Source of the DNA: Ascaphus truei
Lineage: Eukaryota; Chordata; Amphibia; Anura; Ascaphidae
Assembly (NCBI GenBank): GCA_036426205.1
Contig: CM071570.1
Coordinates: 4,415,872-4,479,871 of the forward strand
Reading direction: 5' to 3'
Length of the DNA stretch: 64,000 nt
The translations under genes and the position numbers were made by a program. This document shows positions 56,089-64,000 of this stretch, piece after piece (the stretch's first letter is position 1; every line of letters starts with the position of its first letter). A model generated the notes under the pieces. The model was given only the letters and a program-made list of their open reading frames with translations. It was not told the DNA's origin and did not search any database.

Positions 56089-57897
56089 ATGGAGCCGAGA
56101 GAACCGTCGGCGGAGAAGAGCGTGACCGCAGTGGAGGTACCGGAGCGGGCCCATTTCGTACCACTACCCACTGGCGGTGCCGCAAAAGAACCCGGTGACT
56201 CCCTAGCGGAGGATCCGATCCAATCATCTTCGGAGGAGGACGATGGCATTTCCTCGGTGGTGATGCGTCTACCGGTGAACCACCCCAGCTGTAACAAAGA
56301 TGGCGGTCCACTTACCGGAGAGAGGGAGCAGACGAGTCTGGACACCTTCCGACGGCGAGCGCTGGTGCGGCCAGAGGCCCGTAGAAGTCCCACGGCCGTG
56401 GTGACTCCCAGTGCGGTGAAGATGGCACCCGAGATGGCTCTGGAGGAACCAGAGGTCATCAGCCGGCAGCGGAGCGGTAAGGAGACTCCACCACCCCCTT
56501 ACTCCCGCCAGGCGAAGACAGAACCTGCAGAGGACGAGAGAGAGAGGCTTGCGGCCTACCTGCCCATCCACGGACCGGATGATCCCCCACCGCCCCTTCC
56601 GGTCCTCGACGCACTTCCGGTGCATGACCACGGAGCGGATGGAGATTCCGCGGGCACCAGAGATGATGTCACTTCCGGTTCCAGCTGGCATAGAGGCCCG
56701 GCGGCCATCTTTGCAGCCCGAGGAGTCGCACTGGCGGCTACGCTTGCCAACCTTGACCGCAACGGCATTCACAGAGGAGCACGAAGCACATCGGAGAGGG
56801 CAAACAAGAAAGTGCCCACTGGTCGCGGTATTACCCGCTTGCTGGACATTGAAATGGACATTGCCCCAGCCCCAACCGCTAGTGCCATTGCCCCGGCCAC
56901 AGCCCCTGCCCCGTCACGAGTATTACCACCGGGACCTAGCAGGGATAAATTGAGCAAGTACCCCAAGTATTCCAGAGATGTGAGGGATTGGGAATTGAGC
57001 GATGAAGGGTCTGATGTGGAGATATCATATGTTAATGTGATACGTGTGCCTAACCCTGTGCCTTTTTCTCCTGCGTCTAGAGGGAGGGCCCGAGGGTCCC
57101 ATACTACAGCAGAGGCTGGGCCTGTAAGTGAAGTGGTTCACAAGATGAACCCTACTGTGTACATCAACGCCAAAGGGAGACGATATTGCTCACGCTCTAC
57201 AGAGGCAGGTACGTCTGGTGTCTCATCACAAGTGGAGTCGGAGGTAGATACTGGTAGCCCCTTATCAGAGTACGAGCACCGTGACAAGTGGTGGGCACCC
57301 CTGTTCACTGGGTACCACGAAAGTATGGACCGCACCAGGTTCCTATTAATCAGGAATAACATAGTTGATTATTGGTGGGCGGTAGGGGCCTATACTCCCC
57401 AGGAGGTGGCGGATGAAATAGAACACCGGTACCGGGATATAGTGCAGAAGCTCATTCTGTCAAAGGGGCCTAGTATTTTGTATGACGACATTGCCCCTGT
57501 AGAACCAGAGTTTTGGGTACTGCCAAGCAGGGGGGGTCGTAAGAACTTGACCAAGTTGAGCCGAGCAGACAGAGCCATAGTGGCAAGGTATAGGCAGTCC
57601 CATGGGTATAAATACCCTTATGTGCCTGAACCCATAATGCGAGAAATAGAGGAGAACAGAGATAGTTGGCTCCGAGAGGCCATACAAGAATATTTGAGGA
57701 TGAAGTTCGGTAAGGCGGGCCACCACAATCAAGACAGAATCAGTGAGTTGGTCTGGGTCTGGAGTATAGGACGGTGCCTATACATGCACAGTGTAATATA
57801 TCGGCCAGAGTCTGGGTCAGTACAGCCATTTTATGTTAACATAACTGACCATAATGGCAGGAAGGTACGGAAGCCTGATCCAAGGCACTATTATTAG
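56089..57897 (+). CDS. 602-codon unrecognised protein of the pol-less LTR element
   Basis: This is the longest uninterrupted plus-strand frame in the window. Residues 1-300 are Pro/Ala/Arg-rich and probably disordered (PPPPYSRQAK, DDPPPPLPVLD, APAPTASAIAPATAPAPS). About 310-335 is acidic (WELSDEGSDVEISYVNV). The C-terminal third looks folded and aromatic-rich: DKWWAPLFTGYHESMDRTRF, VDYWWAVGAYTPQEVADEIE, PEFWVLPSRGGRKNLTKLSR, RYRQSHGYKYPYVPEPIMRE, ELVWVWSIGRCLYMHSVIYR. No RT, protease, integrase, zinc knuckle or transmembrane segment. The upstream frame (55210-56022) is in phase with it across a TAG. It stops 160 bp before the 3' LTR. The best guess is an unusual Gag or a captured host sequence; its function is unknown. 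Confidence 0.6.
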   Translation: MEPREPSAEKSVTAVEVPERAHFVPLPTGGAAKEPGDSLAEDPIQSSSEEDDGISSVVMRLPVNHPSCNKDGGPLTGEREQTSLDTFRRRALVRPEARRSPTAVVTPSAVKMAPEMALEEPEVISRQRSGKETPPPPYSRQAKTEPAEDERERLAAYLPIHGPDDPPPPLPVLDALPVHDHGADGDSAGTRDDVTSGSSWHRGPAAIFAARGVALAATLANLDRNGIHRGARSTSERANKKVPTGRGITRLLDIEMDIAPAPTASAIAPATAPAPSRVLPPGPSRDKLSKYPKYSRDVRDWELSDEGSDVEISYVNVIRVPNPVPFSPASRGRARGSHTTAEAGPVSEVVHKMNPTVYINAKGRRYCSRSTEAGTSGVSSQVESEVDTGSPLSEYEHRDKWWAPLFTGYHESMDRTRFLLIRNNIVDYWWAVGAYTPQEVADEIEHRYRDIVQKLILSKGPSILYDDIAPVEPEFWVLPSRGGRKNLTKLSRADRAIVARYRQSHGYKYPYVPEPIMREIEENRDSWLREAIQEYLRMKFGKAGHHNQDRISELVWVWSIGRCLYMHSVIYRPESGSVQPFYVNITDHNGRKVRKPDPRHYY

Positions 57898-58059
57898 GGG
57901 TTCTCCCAGTTGGGAGTAACCGTACTTTTATACCTCATCTGGTAAATATCTATGCATAACATGCTGCAATGTGTTTTGTTTCCCAGGTTTGTTCACCGCA
58001 GGATAGTACTGCGAAAGTTAGGTCCAAGTGGGGACCATTGGATTCCACCAGAGGGAGAG

Positions 58060-58773
58060 TGTAGTCCCTGTAAGAAATAATTGGCTACTTATCTTTCTCC
58101 TACTGTGGTAAGTCCTGTTAAGGGCAGGCGCCAGTAGTAATCATGGGTTTTTTCCCCTTCAAGCCCTGCCGTGATTGGTGGAGGTAGGCACCTGACTCTG
58201 TGTGGGAAGACATAGACACAGAGGAGGGCCTGCTGAATCATGAGGGGTGGGGCTGACTCTATTTAGTGGGCTGTTCCTGTTAGAGACAGTTAGTTGTTGA
58301 GGATTCTGTCCTGGGAGTTGGAGGAAATGAGTTCTGTTCTGTCCTGGGAACAGAGGAGAGAGAGTCTAGTGCTGAGAGAAAGAGAGGAGACTGGACTATG
58401 AGTAAGGAGTGTGAGCAGAGCTAGAGTGGACCAATGCCCCTCACCCTGCTGAGTGGGTGAGGGGAGAGATCTAGCCTCACCCAGAGGGCCTAACCTGGGG
58501 TGCAGGCAGGGGTATTGCAGCCCTAACCAGGCCATACTGCTGGAGTACAGCCTGGAGGAGAGGAGAGGAGGAAAGAGGCTTGTATACCTATACATTTGGA
58601 AGCCCTGCTGCACAGGACTTGCTGCTGCAAATGAACTGCTGCTGTGGGCATTATCCAAGACAATAAAGACACTGCTGTTTTACATAAGACTGTGTGAAAT
58701 CTGGAGCATTCACCCTGGGACCAGGGTTCTTTCTCTGTAAGGGTCCTACCCCACATCCCTGGGGCTTATAGAG
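58060..58773 (+). repeat. 3' LTR of the pol-less element
   Basis: Starts TGTAGTCCCTGTAAGAAATA directly after a purine run and carries AATAAA at about 58660. Uninterrupted, so it shows the sequence into which the PLE was inserted in the 5' copy (GCTGCAAATGAACTGCTGCT). Confidence 0.8.
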
Positions 58774-59334
58774 TGGTAACTACCTCCATCACCCACCTTC
58801 ATACCGACAACAAAAGTAACTCCACACACAAACAGTAATAAGAAAGGGCCATATCAGCCAAATCTGGCTAATAGTGATTTTTCCCATTTTAAAGTATAAA
58901 AAATATAAATTAAAAAAATAAACATTTCAATAAAATAAAACATTCTGTACAGTAAACAAACACTTGTCATTTAACGGGGGCATAAATAGCCGCATTGGCA
59001 ATTAATGGACACCCTATAGTAAATAAAAGAAGTGAAGGCCATCCTCCTCATGCTCAGCAGTACCAACATCCTATAAAGGGTCAATGCCCAACCATTAAAC
59101 ACCACCAAACAGTAACCCCTTAATTATCTTATCAAGTAGTAACCGCTAAATTAATTTAAAGGTTTACACCTCCTATTCCCCATCCCTGGGAGACCTAACC
59201 TTCACCCCAGGGCAAGTACCCCCTTCAATTTTTAGCCTTAACCCCCCACCCCCCACCACCTCCACCACCTCCACCACCTCCACCACCTCCACCACCCCAA
59301 CCCCCACCACCCCACACATTAATGGGCAATTCAA
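58774..59334. other. Composite-related sequence and (CCACCT)n minisatellite
   Basis: 59115-59260 (CCCCTTAATTATCTTATCAAG, then C-rich) resembles the interior of the 16-kb composite near 33115-33240. 59257-59300 is a CCACCT tandem repeat. No gene. Confidence 0.5.
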
Positions 59335-59784
59335 ACTTCTGGAGATATAGTTACATAGTTACATAGTTTCATAGTAGATGAGGTGGAAATAAGACATACG
59401 TCCATCAAGTTCAACCTATGCTAAATTTAGACAACATATACTTATCCAAGATCTATACTTACTTATTGATCCAGAGAAAGGCAAACAAAAAAAACCGCAG
59501 TGTCATCTCATCCAATGATATATCAAAATGGGAAAAATAAATTCCTTCCTGACTCCAAGAATTGGCAATCGGATTACTCCCTGGATCAACATCCTTCCCA
59601 TGTATACTTATTTGGAATATCCCTATGTACCTTTCCTTTCTGAAAAGATACCCAACCTTTTTTTTAACAAATCTATTGTATCTGCCATCACTGTCTCCAT
59701 GGGTAATGAATTCCACATTTTGACTGCTCTTACTGTAAAGAACCCTTTACTTTGTTGCTGGTAAAATCACCTTTCCTCCAACTC

Positions 59785-60025
59785 CTAGGAGAAGGAGTGG
59801 CTCAGTGAGTAAAGACACTGACTGACACTGAGATTCCTTCAGGGGAGCCTGGTTCAATTCCTGGTGTCGGCTCCTTGTGACCTTGGGCAAGTCACTTTAT
59901 CTCCCTGTGCCTCAGGCACCAGAAACATAGATTGTAAGCTCTACAGGGGAGGGACCTGTGCCTGCAAAATGACTTTGTAAAGTGCTGCGTACAATTAGCA
60001 GCGCTATACAAGAACATGCTATTAT
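59785..60025 (+). mobile_element. tRNA-derived CORE-SINE
   Basis: It has a box A-like TGGCTCAGTGAGTAAAGACA, a box B-like GGTTCAATTCC, then the MIR-type core GACCTTGGGCAAGTCACTTT and CCTGTGCCTCAG, an L2-like 3' tail (TGTAAAGTGCTGCGTACAAT) and (ATT)n. It is transcribed by RNA polymerase III and mobilised by a LINE in the family. Inserted opposite in strand to the host LINE. Confidence 0.85.
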
Positions 60026-61300
60026 TATTATTAACCTAAAAGGATGCCCCCGAGTTCGTTGTACTGCCCTTGGGATTAATAGTTCTTTTGAAATCTCCTT
60101 CTATTGGCCCAGAATATATTTGTATATAGTTATTAGATCCCCTCTTAGATGCCTCTTTTCTAATATAAATAAATCTAATTAAGCTAGCCTCTCCTCATAA
60201 ATTAGATTGTCCATCGCCTTAATTGGTGGATCTTCTCTGCACTCTCTCTAGTTCCATAATGTCTTTTGTAAGGATTGGTGCCCAAAAGTGTACTTCATAT
60301 TCAAGGTGTTGTCTTACTAATGCTTTGCAAAAGGGCATAATTATGTTTCCTTCCCTTCCATTTCCTGTTTAATGCAAGATAAGATCTTGTTTGCCTTTGC
60401 AGCTACTGCATGACTTTGGGCACTATTGCTAAGCCTGCTGTCTACAAGCACTCCTAAATCCTTCTCCATGAAGGATTCCCCCAATTTATCCCCATTTTAT
60501 TTGTAAGTAGACTGTTTATACTTGCTTCCCAAATGCATAACCCTACATTTAGCTGTATTAAACCTCATCTGCCAATTACCTGCCAATGTTTCCAGTCTCC
60601 CAAGTTCTTCTGGAGAGAAATTGCATCCTGCTCTGATTCTACCACCTTACACAATTTAGTATCATCAGTAAAGATGGAGACTTTGCTTTCGATGCCAATC
60701 TCTAGGTCATTAATAAATTAGTTAAAAAGCAGGTGTCCCAGTACCGATCCCTGAGGTACTCCACTCACAACTTTAGCCCAACCTGAAAAAGTTCAATTTT
60801 TGTCAACCCTCGGTTGTCTATCCTTCAACCAGTTTTCAAATAGGTGCATATATTTTTACTGAGTCCAATTTGCTTTATTTTGTACACCAACATCTTGTGT
60901 GGAACCGTATCAAAAGCCTTTGCAAAATCTAAGTAGACCACATTAACTTCATTACCCTGGTCTAAATTCCTGCTTACCTCCTCAAAGAAACAAATAAGTT
61001 TGATTTGGCATGATCTATACTTCATAAATCCATATTGACTATTACTAATAATTTTTTTTTCAATTATGTACTCTGAATATTATCCTGTATTAAACCTTCA
61101 AGTAGTTTCCCCACTATTGAAGTCAGACTTACAGATTTGTAATTCCCCAGTTGTGAGCTGACTCCCTTTTTAAATATAGGCATCACATCTGCTTTATGCC
61201 AATCTTGTTGTACTGAGCCTTTGGAAATGGAGTCCTTGAATATTAAATATAATGGTTGGCTATTACTGAACTTAACTCCTTGAGAACTCTTGGATGTACT

Positions 61301-61668
61301 GATGCAGCGGCCGTTATTCGAACAAATCACGGTGCCAATTTTGAGTTATCTGCTGTTCCCCACGCAGCATAAATGCGGCCAATCGCCCCAGGCACCCGCG
61401 CTTATCGCGGATGTTTTGTTTGAATTCCATGGAATTTGGTTTCTTCGTTTGCAATCAAATGGATGAATTATAATGTGTACAGTACTGTGCTACTGTGCTA
61501 CTGTGTCAATTTCATATATTTTAAAGCCAAAACACTAAAATTACTTTTTCTGAACTGGCTACGCTCGCATCTTAGTGCGGGAAGGCTGGAATTCATCCTG
61601 CGGTTTCACATTGGGATTCCGATGTACATGACGCGTGAAGTGTTCGACTAATGGCCGCTGCATCAGTT
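61301..61668. mobile_element. ~370-bp TIR element in the LINE
   Basis: Left end GATGCAGCGGCCGTTATTCG and right end (reverse-complemented) GATGCAGCGGCCATTAGTCG are inverted repeats of about 30 bp. LINE sequence continues on both sides. The superfamily is not determined; no frame inside. Confidence 0.7.
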
Positions 61669-61735
61669 TGCCATCGGGGTCAGGTGCCTTATTTACTTTA
61701 ATTTTTTCAAGCATCCTATGAACTTCTCCTTAGGT

Positions 61736-61996
61736 GGTGTTAGTTGTTGCTTCGGCACCCCCTACATAGGACAGGGTGTATTTTGTTGGGGTAGAGGTGG
61801 TGGGTATAGGGTACCTTCACTTGGGTAGGTTGTTAGTTATCCTGGGGGGAGGGGTAACGGGAGGATTTAACCCCTTAATTACATTAGCGTTTTTTAAGGC
61901 ATTGCATGACAATTATTTACTACCGGCTAATGTAACTAATCCAGTTAGGTGTCTCCCCAGAACAGCTGAGGAAGTTAAGAGGTGGTGAGAAACAGT
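61736..61996. other. No gene seen; composite-like GGTTTAACCCC tract
   Basis: ATTTAACCCCTTAATTACAT at 61866 recalls the composite interior. Nothing else is recognised. Confidence 0.5.
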
Positions 61997-62902
61997 CAGT
62001 GGCAAGAAATGATATACCACAAAAAAAAAAATACACATGTTAAAAAACCTTTTGAAAAAATTAACAAGTTAAATAAAATACATTCCTTTACTGTAGTTCA
62101 CTTACCATTACTTGCCCCCACCGACTCCCGTTGCGCAGCTTACTCACGAACCAATCCACGATCAGGAACCCATAAAATAAAAAACCATAAAAAATTAAAC
62201 ATTAAACTAAAAATCCAAATCAATCCACGGGTCTTCTATCTGTAATCCATCGGAGTCTGGCTTCAAAATGAGACGACATAGGCTTTTAAAGGCCTATGAC
62301 GTCACATTTTGCGTCATGGTTCCCACGGTCCTGATTGGGCCGTGAAAACCATGTGTTTTGGTCGACTAAAAAATAAATGATGACGTCACTTAAAGGAATG
62401 AAAGCACAGCCAATCAGAATGGCTTTGCTTCAATTGCCTTTAAGATGACGTCATGAAAAGGCACATGGCCGTGCACACATGGTTCTAGAGCCAATCAGAG
62501 CGTGGGAACTATATCCCTACTGATTGGCTCTGGTATACCATGTGTCAGGGGCTTGGGGGAGAAAGGATGTGACGTCAATGAAAACCTGTCACGTGGTACA
62601 GTAGCCAATCAGAGTAGGGATGGAGTTCCCACGCTTTAGGGAACCATGACGCAAAATGTGACGTCATAGGCCTTTAAAAGCTATTTTAGTTTAATGTTTA
62701 TTATTATATGGTTTTTTATTTTATGGGTTCCTGATCGTGGATTGGTTCGTGAGTAAGCTGCGCAACGGGAGTCGGGGGGGGGCAAGTAATGGTAAGTGAA
62801 CTACAGTAAAGAAATGTATTTTATTTAACTTGTTAATTTTTTCAAAAGGTTTTTTAACATGTGTATTTTTTTTTTGTTGTGGAATATCATTTCTTGCCAC
62901 TG
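61997..62902. mobile_element. CRE/CCAAT palindrome element, copy 2
   Basis: Termini CAGTGGCAAGAAATGATAT and ATATCATTTCTTGCCACTG. It has the same interior as 35844-37411: repeated TGACGTCA (about 62298, 62380, 62446, 62660) and CAGCCAATCAG boxes. The right arm lacks several hundred bp present on the left, so the palindrome is partly deleted. Confidence 0.75.
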
Positions 62903-62998
62903 TATGTATGTATGTATATATGTCTAGAGAGAAGACCCCGACAGAGCCGCGGGTGAGTAAGGAGCACGCCGTGCACGGCGTAACTCCTGCTTCCTTAC

Positions 62999-63842
62999 AT
63001 TCACTTACCATTACTTGCCCCCACCGACTCCCGTTGCGCAGCTTACTCACGAACCAATCCACGATCAGGAACCCATAAAATAAAAAAAACATAAAATAAT
63101 AAACATTAAACTAAAAATCCAAACCAATACACGGGTCTTCTAGTTGTAATCCATCTTTATCTTCATCTGTGTTCTTCTTTCTTCTATCTCCTTCCAGTGG
63201 GGCGGGGCGGGGTCTTCTCCCCGTCTGCGGCCACGCCCTGGTCTTCTATTTTCTGGAGGTCCTCCCTCCGCGGCGTCTGGCTTCAAAATGAGACGACATA
63301 GGCTTTTAAAGGCCTATGACGTCACATTTTACGTCATGGTTCCCACGGTCCTGATTGGACCGTGAAAACCATGTGTTTTGGCCGACAAAAAAAAAATGAT
63401 GACATCACTTAAAGGGAATGAAAGCACAGCCAATCAGAATGGCTTTGCTTCAATTGCCTTTAAGATGACGTCATGAAAAGGCACATGGCCGTGCACACAT
63501 GGTACTAGAGCCAATCAGAGCGTGGGAACTTTATCCCTACTCTGATTGGCTCTGGTATACCATGTGTCAGGGGCTTGGGGGAGAAAGGATGTGACGTTAA
63601 TGAAAACCTGTCACGTGGTTCGGTAGCCAATCAGAGTAGGGATGGAATTCCCACGCTCTGATTGGCTACCATACCATGTGAGGGCGGCCATGTGCCTTTT
63701 CAGGACGTCATCTTAAAGGCAATTGAAGCAAAGCCATTCTGATTGGCTGTGCTTTCATTCCCTTTAAGTGACGTCATCATTTTTTTTTTGTCGGCCAAAA
63801 CACATGGTTTTCACGGTCCAATCAGGACCGTGGGAACCATGA
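62999..63842. mobile_element. CRE/CCAAT palindrome element, copy 3 (ends truncated)
   Basis: Arms 63270-63570 and 63600-63842 are near-perfect inverted repeats with TGACGTCA at about 63318, 63466 and 63770 and many CCAAT boxes. The outer terminal repeats seen in the other two copies are not present. Confidence 0.75.
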
Positions 63843-64000
63843 CGTTTGTAACCACAAATTAATAAGTTATGGTGGGTAAATTTTTTTTTTACAAACTCTT
63901 CACTGCACAGTTGTAAACAAAATAAAATATCAACTGGTGTGCGAATTCCACAAGTCCAGACAGGTCGGCAACTTTCTTTTCATGTATTGATCCATGACAT
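63843..64000. other. No feature seen
   Basis: AT-rich window end, no recognisable gene or repeat boundary. Confidence 0.5.

Larger units (their letters stand above)
48858..58773 (+). mobile_element. LTR-flanked element lacking pol, with a PLE inserted in its 5' LTR
   Basis: The 3' LTR is 58060-58773. The 5' LTR is 48858-49431 plus 54397-54533, split by a PLE. The LTRs are collinear (GGCGCCAGTAGTAATCATGG, TGCTGGAGTACAGCCTGGAG, CAATAAAGACACTGCTG as polyA region, CACATCCCTGGGGCTTATAG at the end). A purine run (about 58049-58059) directly precedes the 3' LTR, and TGG directly follows the 5' LTR at 54539, as polypurine tract and primer site should. The ~3.5-kb interior holds one long unfamiliar frame and no RT, RNase H, integrase or protease motif. 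It is thus a non-autonomous LTR retrotransposon (LARD- or GAG-only-like) needing another element's enzymes. Confidence 0.8.
59335..61735 (-). mobile_element. CR1/L2-like LINE, 3' half, decayed
   Basis: The 3' end on the minus strand carries the ACATAGTT repeats (59345-59371) and the CATCAAGTTCAACCTATGCT block of vertebrate CR1/L2 tails. RT code: 61330-61064 (QDWHKADVMPIFKKG, LGNYKSVSLTSIVGKLLEGL) and 61025-60825 (VYLDFAKAFDTVPHKML, the RT motif A region). Later RT code to about 60240 is full of stops. A small TIR element (61301-61668) and a CORE-SINE (59785-60025) are nested in it. Confidence 0.85.

Noticed and set aside
58290..58740. Frames in the LTR at 58 kb, also seen at 49.1-49.5 kb
   Set aside because: They lie wholly in LTR sequence and are present in both LTRs. 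No promoter or domain argues for an LTR-encoded protein.
59785..60025. Possible tRNA gene
   Set aside because: Box A- and B-like sequences are followed by the MIR core and an L2-type tail, so it is a SINE.

Overview
The window looks like vertebrate nuclear DNA, most likely from an amphibian and probably a frog. There is no bacterial gene organisation. The only host coding sequence I can support is a set of vomeronasal type-2 receptor (V2R, family C GPCR) exons on the minus strand. Everything else is transposable elements of types common in amphibian genomes: Penelope-like elements (PLEs) with hammerhead-ribozyme-like motifs, Gmr1-type Ty3/Gypsy elements, CR1/L2-type LINEs, a CORE-SINE, hAT MITEs and long palindromic DNA transposons. 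The organism call is inference.

Region 1 (1-13.3 kb): a V2R gene runs right to left. Exon 1 is at 12343-12126 and exon 2 at 1976-1685, with matching splice phase across an intron of about 10 kb. The intron holds a degraded sushi-like Gypsy gag-protease (2.4-3.8 kb), a PLE 5' region with a near-intact hammerhead ribozyme (5283-5343), and a degraded Gmr1-like element (6.1-9.5 kb) broken by two LTR insertions. Region 2 (13.3-31.6 kb): a segmental duplication of 7598-13284 recurs at 16636-23468 and carries a second V2R exon 1 (22048-21831). Each copy has its own large indels. It is followed by PLE-like inverted repeats, a complete 1.68-kb solo LTR (27297-28972) and a complex inverted/direct repeat at 29-30 kb.

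Region 3 (31632-47698): a 16-kb block has Harbinger-like termini (GGGC..) and a TAA target-site duplication, and lies inside a LINE 3' end. Its interior is largely foldback DNA around a palindrome at about 36.5 kb rich in TGACGTCA and CCAAT boxes. Nested in it are a PLE (38085-39991, 17-bp target duplication, second hammerhead-like motif) and a full-length 5.2-kb Gmr1-like retrotransposon (40018-45236) with integrase before reverse transcriptase.

Region 4 (48.9-58.8 kb): an LTR-flanked element without recognisable pol carries one long unfamiliar reading frame (55210-57897) interrupted by one TGA and one TAG. A 5-kb PLE is inserted in its 5' LTR with a 13-bp target duplication. Region 5 (58.8-64 kb): LINE sequence with a nested CORE-SINE and a small TIR element, then two more copies of the CRE/CCAAT palindrome family.

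The best candidates for something undescribed are the pol-less LTR element with its 896-codon frame, and the giant foldback composite with its CRE/CCAAT-rich palindrome family.
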